Assembly: GCF_000730245.1 (NCBI RefSeq)
Contig: NZ_CP004403.1
Coordinates: 1,178,001-1,242,000, forward strand
From: an endosymbiont of Acanthamoeba sp. UWC8
Lineage (GTDB): Bacteria > Pseudomonadota > Alphaproteobacteria > Rickettsiales > Midichloriaceae
Length of the DNA stretch: 64,000 bases
Reading direction: 5' to 3'
The notes beneath the pieces were generated by a model. It made no database searches and was not told where the DNA came from. It saw only the letters and a program-made list of their open reading frames with translations. Below are positions 1 to 8,953 of the stretch, in pieces (position 1 is the first letter of the stretch; each line of letters opens with the position of its first letter). Both the position numbers and the translations under genes were made by a program.

Positions 1-441
1 ATTGGATACGCGAAAAATATGCGTATCCACCGCTATAGTCGGCTCATTGAACACACAGTTTAAAATAACATTTGCGGATTTCCTACCTACTCCCGGAAGT
101 GAAGTTAGCTCAATCATTGAAGCCGGCACTTCACCCCCGAACCTTTCAATTAAAGCTTTACTCATTAAAATTATATTCTTTGCTTTTGCATTATATAAAC
201 CGATAGACTTTATTATTTCTTTTAGTTTTTCTTCTCCGAGCTCAATCATTTTTTGCGGAGTGTTTGCGACTTCAAACAGTTTCGGAGTTACACGGTTCAC
301 CCCTTTATCGGTTGCTTGCGCCGATAGAACTACCGCAACTAATAATGTAAAAGGGCAAGAATAATCCAACTCAATTTTGGGGTGAGGTTTGTTAGCAAAA
401 AATCTTTCAAAAATCTCATTGATTTGCTTAGCTTTCAACAT
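1..441 (-). CDS. nth: Endonuclease III, 3' end outside window
   Basis: Bifunctional DNA glycosylase/AP lyase of base excision repair that removes oxidised pyrimidines. The reading frame opens at the ATG complementary to 439-441 (MLKAKQINEIFERFF) and runs off the left edge, leaving about 147 N-terminal residues. Visible landmarks are LSAQATDKGVN, the helix-hairpin-helix LPGVGRKSANVIL with the catalytic lysine, and VDTHIFRVSN with the catalytic aspartate. The C-terminal iron-sulfur cysteines, if present, lie outside. It is divergent from the glycosyltransferase at 545. An open frame on the opposite strand here is only its shadow. Confidence 0.93.
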   Translation of the reverse strand, partial: MLKAKQINEIFERFFANKPHPKIELDYSCPFTLLVAVVLSAQATDKGVNRVTPKLFEVANTPQKMIELGEEKLKEIIKSIGLYNAKAKNIILMSKALIERFGGEVPASMIELTSLPGVGRKSANVILNCVFNEPTIAVDTHIFRVSN

Positions 442-469
442 GCTTTATTCTCAATATTCTTCCGAAAAG

Positions 470-499
470 TTGATACGCGAGAAAACAATTCTGTACAAT
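470..499 (+). promoter_or_regulatory. Putative sigma70 promoter for the 545 glycosyltransferase
   Basis: TTGATA at 470-475 and TACAAT at 494-499 are separated by 18 nt, each one mismatch from consensus. A ribosome binding site AGGA (533-536) sits 8 nt before the ATG at 545. Motif evidence only. Confidence 0.5.
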
Positions 500-544
500 A
501 AGTTTTTTGTTATATTACTATAAAAAATATTTAGGAAAGAATAC

Positions 545-1501
545 ATGCGGCAAGAAATATATAAAATATCCATAGTAATACCATGCTACAACGAGTCTCA
601 AGGTGTTAAAGAGGCTTATATGAGTATTATGCAAACAATCGGTCGCTTAAAAAAGCCTTATGAAATCATATTTATTAATGACGGAAGCCGAGACGATACT
701 ATAGAAGCATTAAATGAGATATATTTAAATTATGATCATATAAAGATAATAGATTTAACCAGAAATTTCGGCAAGGAAGCGGCTTTAACCTGCGGCTTAG
801 ATTATGCAAGCGGGGATATCATTATTCCGATGGATGCGGATTTTCAGGACCCCCCTGAACTCATCCCCTCAATGATAAGTTTATGGCAGCAAGGTTATGA
901 TGTCGTTTTAGCTAAGCGCAATAACCGTGAAGGTGAGAGCTTTATTAAAAAGTTTACCGCTAAAATGTTCTATAAACTATTTTTAAAATTATCTAAAACT
1001 CCGCTACCGGAGAACACGGGCGATTTTAGGTTAATGGATAAAAAAGTAGTCGAGAAGATAAGATTATTACGAGAAAAAAATCGTTTTATGAAAGGTATAT
1101 TTTCTTGGGTGGGGTTTAAAACCGCCACCATTACTTTTGATCGGCCGAAAAGAAAGCATGGGCAGACTTCTTGGGACTATAGAAAACTCTTTAGCTTCGC
1201 TCTCGATGGTATCTTTTCATTTTCTACCCTGCCGCTTAAAATTTGGCTTTATATTGGGGTAATGACCTCACTTTTCTCTTTGAGTTATGCATTATTTCTT
1301 GTACTTAGAACTATATTTTACGGTATTGAGCTTCCGGGGTATGCTTCAATAATGGTAGCAATACTTTTTATGGGAGGAGTGCAATTGATAAGCCTCGGTG
1401 TAATCGGAGAATATATAGCCCGAGTTTATAAAGAAACTAAAAACCGCCCCATTTATTTAATTAATGAAGTTTATACTAAAGATGAAAAAACAACTAAATA
1501 G
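545..1501 (+). CDS. GT2 family polyprenyl-phosphate glycosyltransferase (GtrB/DPM1-like)
   Basis: Probably transfers a sugar from a nucleotide sugar to undecaprenyl phosphate at the inner membrane. The GT-A domain starts at residue 8 (ISIVIPCYNES) and carries FINDGSRDDT near residue 43 and the metal-binding MDADFQDPPE near 96. GQTSWDYRKLF near residue 207 leads into two C-terminal transmembrane helices (about 232-256 and 266-290), the GtrB layout. No flippase or GtrC-type partner is adjacent, so sugar and acceptor are unknown. Its 3' end overlaps coaE, suggesting translational coupling. A second enzyme of this class is at 8954-9898. Confidence 0.85.
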   Translation: MRQEIYKISIVIPCYNESQGVKEAYMSIMQTIGRLKKPYEIIFINDGSRDDTIEALNEIYLNYDHIKIIDLTRNFGKEAALTCGLDYASGDIIIPMDADFQDPPELIPSMISLWQQGYDVVLAKRNNREGESFIKKFTAKMFYKLFLKLSKTPLPENTGDFRLMDKKVVEKIRLLREKNRFMKGIFSWVGFKTATITFDRPKRKHGQTSWDYRKLFSFALDGIFSFSTLPLKIWLYIGVMTSLFSLSYALFLVLRTIFYGIELPGYASIMVAILFMGGVQLISLGVIGEYIARVYKETKNRPIYLINEVYTKDEKTTK

Positions 1502-2126
1502 ATATGGTCAAATTATTGCAATTACGGGTGGAATTGGTGCCGGAAAATCTTTTATTTTAAGATGCTTCCGGCACTTAGGATTTATCACTTATTCCTTTGA
1601 TCAGATAATTGCCGATATGTATAAAAAAGGCGGCAGTGCCTATCAGGCGGTCGCTACTGCTTTCCCTGAATGCACAACACCTGATATGATTGACAAGCAA
1701 CTCTTGGCTAAAAAAGTTTTTAGCAATAAAGAAGATTTAATAAAATTAGAATCTATTGTACATCCTATCGTCAGAGAAGATTTATACAAGTTCGTCAAAC
1801 AAATAAAAAAGCATAGTAAAACATCAATAGTAGTAGAAGTACCTCTCTTATTTGAAACTGCTCACCCGTATGGTTTTGATATTACAATAAGTGCAATTGT
1901 TAATAAAGAGACCCAACTAAATCGGGTTTTGCAGAGAAAAAATATGACTATTGATAAATTTAATGCTATTGTGGAGCGGCAAACTACGGACAATTATAGA
2001 ATCAAGAATTCTGATTTTATTATTGATACAGGTGTCAGTATGGCACATACGTTTAAACAAATTAAAATTTTAGTATATGGCAGATATAAGAGAAATAGTA
2101 TTAGATACGGAAACCACAGGCCTTAA
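1482..2126 (+). CDS. coaE: Dephospho-CoA kinase
   Basis: Catalyses the last step of coenzyme A synthesis, phosphorylating the 3'-OH of dephospho-CoA with ATP. The P-loop ITGGIGAGKS lies at residues 14-23; VHPIVREDL and VEVPLLFET are typical CoaE motifs. I chose the ATG at 1482 (MKKQLNRYGQ) over that at 1464 because it gives the usual short leader before the P-loop. It overlaps the glycosyltransferase by 20 nt and dnaQ by 50 nt; the last ~15 residues, which overlap dnaQ, look like an extension beyond the conserved fold. coaD is in the same window (59907-60404). Confidence 0.93.
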   Translation: MKKQLNRYGQIIAITGGIGAGKSFILRCFRHLGFITYSFDQIIADMYKKGGSAYQAVATAFPECTTPDMIDKQLLAKKVFSNKEDLIKLESIVHPIVREDLYKFVKQIKKHSKTSIVVEVPLLFETAHPYGFDITISAIVNKETQLNRVLQRKNMTIDKFNAIVERQTTDNYRIKNSDFIIDTGVSMAHTFKQIKILVYGRYKRNSIRYGNHRP

Positions 2127-2763
2127 CCCTTATGAAGGGCATCGAATTATTGAAATCGGTTGCGTGGAACTGATTAATCGCGAAATAACCGGTAGAACCT
2201 ATCACACTTATATCAACCCGCTTCGTGACGTACCTTCGGATTCATATGCAATCCACGGTATTTCATCAAAGTTTTTGTTGGATAAACCTCTCTTTAAAGA
2301 TATTGTTAACGACTTTCTGAATTTCTTGGAAGGTGGCAATTTAATCATCCATAATGCCGGCTTTGATATCGGCTTTATTAACTATGAACTGAATTTAATT
2401 TCACTTAAACTTTTAAATTTTGATAATGTTATAGATACTTTAACTCTAGCTAGGCGCAAGTTCCCTAAATCGCCGGCAAGCCTTGATGCTTTATGTCAAA
2501 GATTTAACATCAGCTTGGAAAACCGTGAGAAACATGGCGCTTTAATTGACTCCGAATTACTTGCTCAGGTTTATATTGCACTTCTTGAAGGTTCCCAATC
2601 AACCTTAAGTTTTGCAGAAGATGTTGATAATATAATGAAAACAATTAAAGCGGAAAGTACCTTCCCTTATCGTAGGTTCCAAATAACTACTCAGGAAGAA
2701 AAACTCCATAAAGATTTTGTTGAAAAAATTCCTAATTCTTTGTGGAAATCTTATAATAACTAG
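2077..2763 (+). CDS. dnaQ: DNA polymerase III epsilon subunit (proofreading exonuclease)
   Basis: 3'-5' exonuclease that proofreads replication within the Pol III core. The DEDD motifs are visible: Exo I LDTETTG (residues 9-15), Exo II IIHNAGFDIGF, and Exo III KHGALIDSELLAQVY with its histidine and aspartate, so it is the DEDDh type. The 228-residue length matches the family, with a short C-terminal tail that would contact the alpha subunit. The start lies inside coaE, so it is probably cotranslated. It ends 1 nt from the convergent DHH gene. Confidence 0.95.
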   Translation: MADIREIVLDTETTGLNPYEGHRIIEIGCVELINREITGRTYHTYINPLRDVPSDSYAIHGISSKFLLDKPLFKDIVNDFLNFLEGGNLIIHNAGFDIGFINYELNLISLKLLNFDNVIDTLTLARRKFPKSPASLDALCQRFNISLENREKHGALIDSELLAQVYIALLEGSQSTLSFAEDVDNIMKTIKAESTFPYRRFQITTQEEKLHKDFVEKIPNSLWKSYNN

Positions 2764-3717
2764 TTAATATATCTTGTCTTCATCAAGCTTTTTAAGTATT
2801 TCTTTTCTAAGAAATAACTGCTTTGTTTCACCAATATACCCTGTAAACACTGCCCCTAGATATATTTTCAGCTTTTGTTTAATAAATTCGCTGCTAGTAA
2901 TTATATAATTCTTGTTTTCTTCTATGCTGGCTATAGTTAAAAACCAATTTAGTTCATTATGCGCAAGCTCATTGATATTTAATCCTTGCAAAGCTATCTC
3001 TAATATATCATGTCGGTTAATGAATGTAACCGCATTCCATAATTCCAATTGAGCAATTAAATAATCATCATTATTAATTACTAAGCTTTTAGTATCATTA
3101 GCTATAGCTATTTTCGGTTCCGATAAAATCTCCTGCTCGGTTTCCTTATAATATTGCTGAATCCAAATATCAGGCAGGGTTATATACTGCTTTATTTCCT
3201 CCGCAGCTCTAATATCGCGAATCGAGGTAATGCTTGCCCGAAAATTGAGGGTGTTTGAGATGATAGCAGTATAGATTAAATTTGCGCCGGTCGGTGAAAT
3301 CATGTTTTCTTTGTTATGCTTTTTATATTCTTCCCAAATAAGCGTGGCACACGAACCGACGGTTTCGATTTTAGCTCTGCTGCCTATTAGTTTTATCCAA
3401 TATTTCTCAAAGCCATGATGGTGATCAAATACCTCAATCACCTGCTCTCTTACCACAAATTTTTCAAAATAGTTCGGATTGGAGATATCCACCAACACAT
3501 AATTATAATCATGAGGGTTTTCAGGCACATCATGCGATATATCCATGTTCCATGCCAAAACACTTATAGGCACCGTTTTATTAAATTCGCCCGTGAAGAC
3601 TGTCTTTGCTTTCTTTCCCCTTAACTCCAAAAGTTCTTTGTAAGCAACGGCACAAGCTAATACGTCAATATCGACATATTTACTTCCTGCACAAATAATA
3701 ATCGGTTTTTCCATCAT
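2764..3717 (-). CDS. DHH-family phosphoesterase, family II pyrophosphatase-like
   Basis: The 317-residue protein has the DHH phosphoesterase layout: AGSKYVDIDVLACAVAY at the N-terminus, LVDISNP near residue 75, the signature FDHHHGFEKYW near residue 100, and VGSCATLIWEEY. This resembles manganese-dependent inorganic pyrophosphatases (PpaC) and related DHH/DHHA2 enzymes, which hydrolyse pyrophosphate or phosphoester bonds using two metal ions. The C-terminal half is less recognisable, so substrate is open. It is monocistronic and convergent with dnaQ; the two stop codons abut. Confidence 0.75.
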   Translation of the reverse strand: MMEKPIIICAGSKYVDIDVLACAVAYKELLELRGKKAKTVFTGEFNKTVPISVLAWNMDISHDVPENPHDYNYVLVDISNPNYFEKFVVREQVIEVFDHHHGFEKYWIKLIGSRAKIETVGSCATLIWEEYKKHNKENMISPTGANLIYTAIISNTLNFRASITSIRDIRAAEEIKQYITLPDIWIQQYYKETEQEILSEPKIAIANDTKSLVINNDDYLIAQLELWNAVTFINRHDILEIALQGLNINELAHNELNWFLTIASIEENKNYIITSSEFIKQKLKIYLGAVFTGYIGETKQLFLRKEILKKLDEDKIY

Positions 3718-3894
3718 TAACCCTCATTTTCCTATTTTACAAGAGACCAGCATTATATAGGAAATAGTGCTGCATAAATCAACTTATTAATAGTTTATTA
3801 TTAAAAATACAAGAAAATCTAATTATGTATTATTTTTTTAATACAAGCATGTTATAATAAATTTATAAGAGGATATTAATAATGTTTTTTAGCT

Positions 3895-6795
3895 ATGAAC
3901 TCAAAAAATACAAATATAAGCACGAACGAGATCCAAACAACTTCTATGGAAGCTAAAGAATTTGATGAATCTTTACTTCACATGCTTAACAATCTTACTG
4001 AAGACCCGGCTGAAGCTGAAGAGTTAACCGAATTAAGCAACTCCTTTTTAACCCCTTTTATTATGAATAGGCTATTAACGCTCCAGGTAAGTTTAGGTAT
4101 ATTTCAAGAAGAAATTAATGACCTCATGAAAGAAGGCGTAAGCCAAAATTCTTCCGTTAGAGGAAAATTACTACATGCATATAAAGCTATAATCAACCAC
4201 GAGCTTGAACTGGTGCAAGATGCTTCCCCCGAGCAGGTAAGTCTGCTGCAGTTAAGCCAGATGGTAGCATACCTTGCCAGGCCTTATATAGTTGAAGTGA
4301 TGCAGGAGAGTATCAAAAAACTGCTTAACCCTAATGAAGTAGAACTTGATATAAATTTACTGAGAGAAGCGATTAATCATGCCAGAATATCAAATTTATT
4401 AGCCGGCGAATACTTAGACCTAACTAATGATAAGATAATTAAGAAAGTAAGAGCAGGCAAGTTAGTGGTTATTCAACTGCATGACCTTACTCGTGATGGC
4501 GAAATTATCTCAGCTCCTAAGACTTTAGTTCTGCCTCCTGAGCAGGTTGATAAGGAAATAGCAAGACACAAAGAAAAATTAGGGTTTATAACCAAATTTT
4601 CAGACGATAAAATAACCCAGGAATATTTCCCTGCCAAAGCGGAGCTGGCCGAATGCTTGAGCTTGGCGTTTAGAAATAATGACCTTAGTTTTATAAAACT
4701 TTGTTTAGATAATAAAAAGCTCTCCAAAGGAGTTTTGGAAGGTCATATGGATCTATTTTACCAAACTTTTGAAAAAGGTAGGTTTGATCTCTTAGATATC
4801 ATGGTTGAGCACGAACTGTTCGGCTTTGGTACTAATGAAATTGCGCATATAGACAGAAGACTACCTTCAGGCCTTACTCCGCTTATGGAAGCTTGTAAAA
4901 AGGGTGATTCAATTCTTGCAAGAAAGCTTATTGCTATGGGTGCCGATCCGACCCTCACTGATAAAGACGGATATAATGCTTTAATGTATACTGCTCTTTA
5001 TACAAATGAGCAAATTAATGAACTGAATAAATCGAGTGAAGAGCAATCCGAAACAATAAAAGATTTAAAGATTGCTAAAAATGCTATTATTACCGCTTTA
5101 CTTAAAGATAAAAGACTAGATTTAAATGCTAAAAATAAAGTAGACAGTAAAACCGCCATGCAAATTTTACTGGAGCATTCGGTTATAAAAAATGAGCAAG
5201 GTATCACTGAGCTAAGAGGGGATCACGGTGCTATTGAAAAATTAATTGCTGCCGGTGCCGACCCGAGTTTCGGTGAATTTGAACTTAGCTTTAAGGCTAA
5301 GTTTTTTATAACCCTGGGTATTTCAATAGCTCTTACTACTGCAAAGAATGCAATAATTAATTATATCGGGTTAGGTATAATCGGTAGAACCGTATTTTAT
5401 CCGGTTATCAGATTAGTAGATTATGCATTAGATTTAGTTATCGCCTATAAAGCTTATCTTGATGCAAAAAACCCTCTCTATGTATTATCCAGAACTATCT
5501 TAGATACGGAATATGCTAATGATACTCTAATTAATATGGATAAAAAGCCGATGATCGGTGCATTCCATATTAATTGGTACGGCAAAGTTATAGCCGGAGA
5601 TGACTTAAAAAATTATATGGCAAATCATGTAGGATATAGGAATATTAATAACGCTTTCTTTACAACTGAAAGTATTCCGACAATTTCAGGCAATCCCTCG
5701 GAATTAAGATTAAGTAAAGAATCACAGCTTATAATGGCTGAAACTTTGTTTAACCGTTATTATCGTTTAAAACAAGATTTAGGCAATCATTGGATGGCTC
5801 CTTGGACTCGTAAAGCTTTAGAAAATTTGAGCGAAGAAATTAAGCAGGCTTATGCAAAAACTAGCTATGGTTATAAAATAAACAGTACTTCTTTAGAGAA
5901 GCTAAATGCAATATTTACTCCTTTTAATCACACAAAATTAGTGAAAGAGATTTTTGCTTCGGGAGAAAAAAGAGAGTTATTCTACAAATTTCATAGCCTG
6001 GTTAAGCTCGGTGCTTTGTCAGTCGATTTAGAAACCAGATATAACTTGGAAAAATTTGAACAGTTGTTACATTCGCCTGAAAGACCTAAACAAATAGAAA
6101 TTGAAAATAATCATTCAAACCAAAATATTTCTTTTGATGATTTTATAGAATTTTGCCACAGCCTAACAATTGAAGGGGTAGATTTAGATACCACTTTCAG
6201 AATTGTTGAGCATGAATTTAAAAAAGGTTTAGATAATGATTTCGAACCTAAAACTTTATTTGAATTGATCAGCGGTGCCTCGGCTAATATTATGCATGCA
6301 GTGCTTGACGGAGGGGTAAAAGGTATAGCATATGCAGCCGGGTCTTCCCGTAGTAAAGTTCATCATTATTTAGCCGAAGGAATTTCTACCCTTGGAGCTA
6401 TGGGTAATTCCGCCTTACATGTAGGACTAAGGGAATTTTATGATAGCATCTATTCCTTACCTGCGATAGCTTTGGCCGGCGGTGCTTATGCTTTATACAG
6501 ATGGCCTTCTCAAAGTTGGGAAGCTTGTAAATTTGTATTCAATGCAACATGCTCTTTAGCTGTTATGGCTTATAGTGTTATCTCCTATGCATTTTATGGT
6601 GTAAAAGAAGCATTTAATATGATATTAGAGGGAATTCACATAGTTAAAGAATTTGCTTTAAGTTACTTTGCAGATAATGAGAAATCATTAAAATCTCCTG
6701 AAGCTAACAAAGAAGATACCTCAACTTTAACGGGCAAAATTGAAAAAAACACATTCGGTAATATTCAAGGCAATCAGTATGCTTCAATACTTTAA
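3895..6795 (+). CDS. Large ankyrin-repeat protein with hydrophobic C-terminal half
   Basis: A 966-residue protein with no family recognised over its full length. Residues 1-320 look helical and acidic. Ankyrin-like units occur around residues 324-380 (SGLTPLMEACKKGD, LIAMGADPTLTDKDGYNALM) and 441-458 (KLIAAGADPSF). A strongly hydrophobic stretch follows at about 468-515, and two more near 853-870 and 880-905. Ankyrin proteins of host-associated Rickettsiales are often secreted effectors, but no signal peptide or secretion signal is visible here. The best Shine-Dalgarno (AAGAGGA, 3867-3873) is placed for an out-of-frame ATG at 3882, not for this ATG 21 nt downstream. Confidence 0.75.
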   Translation: MNSKNTNISTNEIQTTSMEAKEFDESLLHMLNNLTEDPAEAEELTELSNSFLTPFIMNRLLTLQVSLGIFQEEINDLMKEGVSQNSSVRGKLLHAYKAIINHELELVQDASPEQVSLLQLSQMVAYLARPYIVEVMQESIKKLLNPNEVELDINLLREAINHARISNLLAGEYLDLTNDKIIKKVRAGKLVVIQLHDLTRDGEIISAPKTLVLPPEQVDKEIARHKEKLGFITKFSDDKITQEYFPAKAELAECLSLAFRNNDLSFIKLCLDNKKLSKGVLEGHMDLFYQTFEKGRFDLLDIMVEHELFGFGTNEIAHIDRRLPSGLTPLMEACKKGDSILARKLIAMGADPTLTDKDGYNALMYTALYTNEQINELNKSSEEQSETIKDLKIAKNAIITALLKDKRLDLNAKNKVDSKTAMQILLEHSVIKNEQGITELRGDHGAIEKLIAAGADPSFGEFELSFKAKFFITLGISIALTTAKNAIINYIGLGIIGRTVFYPVIRLVDYALDLVIAYKAYLDAKNPLYVLSRTILDTEYANDTLINMDKKPMIGAFHINWYGKVIAGDDLKNYMANHVGYRNINNAFFTTESIPTISGNPSELRLSKESQLIMAETLFNRYYRLKQDLGNHWMAPWTRKALENLSEEIKQAYAKTSYGYKINSTSLEKLNAIFTPFNHTKLVKEIFASGEKRELFYKFHSLVKLGALSVDLETRYNLEKFEQLLHSPERPKQIEIENNHSNQNISFDDFIEFCHSLTIEGVDLDTTFRIVEHEFKKGLDNDFEPKTLFELISGASANIMHAVLDGGVKGIAYAAGSSRSKVHHYLAEGISTLGAMGNSALHVGLREFYDSIYSLPAIALAGGAYALYRWPSQSWEACKFVFNATCSLAVMAYSVISYAFYGVKEAFNMILEGIHIVKEFALSYFADNEKSLKSPEANKEDTSTLTGKIEKNTFGNIQGNQYASIL

Positions 6796-6910
6796 TTATT
6801 TATAATATAAAGAGTGATTAATTAATCTAAACTTAATATTTTATTAATTTAACTTTTTTAACTATCCTTTATACTTAGTTTCATTATTAATCAAAAATAT
6901 GGAACAATAA

Positions 6911-8047
6911 ATGGAGCATGAGTTTATATTTAGTACAAATAATACTACTTACCCTTTAGAAGATCATCCGTTAAATCATGATGATTTGAAAGTAGGAGAG
7001 GCTGTCATTTCGCTTGAAAAACAAATCGGTTCCATGTTAATAATGGGCTTTGAAGGTGTGTCAAGTACAGACCCTAATGTTCAAAAAACCATTTCTTATT
7101 TAAAAAACGGAATGCTGGGCGGTACAATCCTCTTTCGTTACAATATCGAAAATCCCGAGCAGCTGGGAGAATTAACAAAATCCCTACACGAGGCGAATCC
7201 TTATGCTTTCATAGCTGCCGATCAGGAAGGCGGGAAAGTTCAGCGTCTTATTAAGGATAAAGGATTCACAGGATTTCCTTCAGCTTATGATGTCGCAAAT
7301 AATTATGATATAGACGGAGCATCCGATATATATGATAATCTTGCCAAGGAATTAAACAAAAACGGTATAAACTTAAACTTCGCCCCCGTGGTTGATATTA
7401 ATGATGAAGAGAAGCCTTGCAGTGTAATAGGGGGATTAGGCAGAAGTTTCGGTGGAGATATTGAGAAAATAGTTGATTATGCAAATGCTTTTATTGACTC
7501 TCATCATAAGTTTAATACATTTACAGCCCTTAAACACTTCCCGGGTCATGGGCTCGCAAGCGGCGATACTCATAAAGGTATGGTGGATGTAACCGAGACC
7601 GCACAAGAGAGAGAGTTAAAACCTTTTTACGACCTTATTGCATCAGATAAGGCAGATATGATAATGACAGCACATGTGGTTAATACGAAGCTGGATCCGC
7701 TTCATCCGATCACTTTATCTCCTACTGCTTTAAAAACATTGCTAAGAGATAAGGATTATGATGGAGTGATTGTAACCGATGATTTACATATGGGAGCAAT
7801 AGTAGGCAGCTATGGAATTGAAGAAGCAATAATACGATCTATTGATGCAGGGAATGACCTATTGGTTATTTCTAATAATAAAGCGGCCTGCGGGGGAGTT
7901 GCAAACTGTGAGCAGGATTATGACATGCCTGCAAAGTTTATAGATATTATTAAGCAAGCTATAAATGAAGGTAAAATTTCTCAAGAAAGAATCAAAGAGT
8001 CGTATAATAGAATTGATAAGCTTAAAAATAAATTGCAGTTAGTATAA
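6911..8047 (+). CDS. nagZ: Beta-N-acetylhexosaminidase, glycoside hydrolase family 3
   Basis: Cytoplasmic peptidoglycan-recycling enzyme that removes GlcNAc from anhydro-muropeptides. Typical NagZ motifs are visible: IAADQEGGKVQRL, the loop KHFPGHG...GDTH near residue 207, MTAHVV, and VTDDLHMGAI near residue 291 with the catalytic aspartate. The 378 residues include about 35 extra at the N-terminus relative to short NagZ proteins. It follows the ankyrin gene by 115 nt with no clear terminator between. It implies peptidoglycan turnover, consistent with mreC, pal and the PBP elsewhere in the window. Confidence 0.92.
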   Translation: MEHEFIFSTNNTTYPLEDHPLNHDDLKVGEAVISLEKQIGSMLIMGFEGVSSTDPNVQKTISYLKNGMLGGTILFRYNIENPEQLGELTKSLHEANPYAFIAADQEGGKVQRLIKDKGFTGFPSAYDVANNYDIDGASDIYDNLAKELNKNGINLNFAPVVDINDEEKPCSVIGGLGRSFGGDIEKIVDYANAFIDSHHKFNTFTALKHFPGHGLASGDTHKGMVDVTETAQERELKPFYDLIASDKADMIMTAHVVNTKLDPLHPITLSPTALKTLLRDKDYDGVIVTDDLHMGAIVGSYGIEEAIIRSIDAGNDLLVISNNKAACGGVANCEQDYDMPAKFIDIIKQAINEGKISQERIKESYNRIDKLKNKLQLV

Positions 8048-8521
8048 ATTTAAACCATTATTTTTTTTACAACCGCTTTATATATAGCAATTTCATTATA
8101 AATTAAAATTAGGATAAATGCGTATCAGGGGACAGAGCGCCCCTCCTCTACTGAGGTGGCAAGATATGTGTTTATGGATTCTTTTCCTAGCGCAATTAGA
8201 ACATTTATAAATAAAATTAAAGAATACAAAGTAAATTTAAAAATAATTAAACCTACTTTATAAAATATAGCGTATTAAGTTGAATATCCTACGTACATGG
8301 AGCATAGTTGAACTATAAAAAATTAAACCGAGTTTACGAATAAATGATATAGTCATTTATTCGAGCACGCGCCATAAATGGCGGCTAGGCGCGTGCTTCT
8401 TACTATTTTTATTATCTGATTTTTAAGTTGTAGGTTATATAGTCATATTAAACTTAACTTATTGCATTTGAATAAATGTATTAGATATTCAACTTAATTT
8501 ACTATATTTAATTTTATGATT
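8048..8521. other. Gene-free 474-nt stretch holding a MITE-like element and a possible gene remnant
   Basis: No intact gene is seen. Positions 8118-8263 include an open but startless frame ending at TAA 8261-8263 (EVARYVFMDSFPSAIR within it) that reads like a decayed protein tail, though I recognise no family. The rest, 8265-8507, is the repeat described separately. Confidence 0.6.
8265..8507 (+). repeat. MITE-like element, copy 1
   Basis: A 243-bp non-coding unit bounded by 24-nt imperfect terminal inverted repeats, 8265-8288 and 8484-8507, matching at 21 of 24 positions and sharing ATTAAGTTGAATATC. Inside are two hairpins: ATAAATGA/TCATTTAT (8340-8360), and GCACGCGCC (8365-8373) pairing with GGCGCGTGC (8388-8396) around the palindrome CGCCATAAATGGCG. 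The GC-rich core stands out in AT-rich surroundings. A diverged copy in reverse orientation lies at 35222-35411. No transposase is encoded, so mobilisation in trans is presumed. Target-site duplications were not resolved. Confidence 0.8.
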
Positions 8522-8851
8522 TTATAGTTCATCATTTTGAAAATTATAATGTACTTTCCCTATAAACTCGCAATTTGTATTATCTGAGTGATCTTGGGCA
8601 GGTAAATATATATCTTGTGCTATTATTTTACTGCTTTTACAGTAAAACTGCTCAGCAATAAAATGAGCTTCTTTTCCTAAATGCATCTCAAAACTAATTA
8701 TTTCAATTTCTAATGCTTCCAAAGAGCACTTTTCACTAACTTTTACTTTCTCTCCCTTAAGAGTAAGTAGTTTACCTGCTTTTAAATTAACAACTTTACC
8801 CGAAATTATACTGCAATACTCATTTGCTCTCATTATATTACTTTTCATCAA
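8522..8851 (-). CDS. Hypothetical protein, 109 residues
   Basis: No family recognised. The sequence alternates short hydrophobic strands with polar turns (SGKVVNLKAGKLLTLKGEKV, then FIAEQFYCKSSKIIAQDIYL), suggesting an all-beta or beta-solenoid fold. There is no signal peptide or membrane segment and no good Shine-Dalgarno upstream. The gene abuts the right end of the MITE-like element: its stop lies 15 nt from the terminal repeat, so the element may have inserted just downstream. It could be a real small gene or a remnant. Confidence 0.5.
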   Translation of the reverse strand: MMKSNIMRANEYCSIISGKVVNLKAGKLLTLKGEKVKVSEKCSLEALEIEIISFEMHLGKEAHFIAEQFYCKSSKIIAQDIYLPAQDHSDNTNCEFIGKVHYNFQNDEL

Positions 8852-8953
8852 ATAAAAAATTATATAAACATAAATTTTTCATTTCATAAGGTAGGATAGG
8901 TTTATAAAAAATACAACTATTGCAAAGACAATTAAATTAACTTTAATTTTTAA

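Noticed and set aside
2-364. 120-residue plus-strand open frame at the left edge
   Set aside because: It is the antisense shadow of nth, whose minus-strand translation shows clear endonuclease III motifs.
2029-2126. Possible frameshift or fusion between coaE and dnaQ because of a 50-nt overlap
   Set aside because: Both frames are intact with complete motifs and normal lengths; the overlap only adds a short non-conserved CoaE tail.
8118-8210. Short ORF starting ATG 8118
   Set aside because: About 30 codons with atypical composition, no ribosome binding site and no family resemblance.
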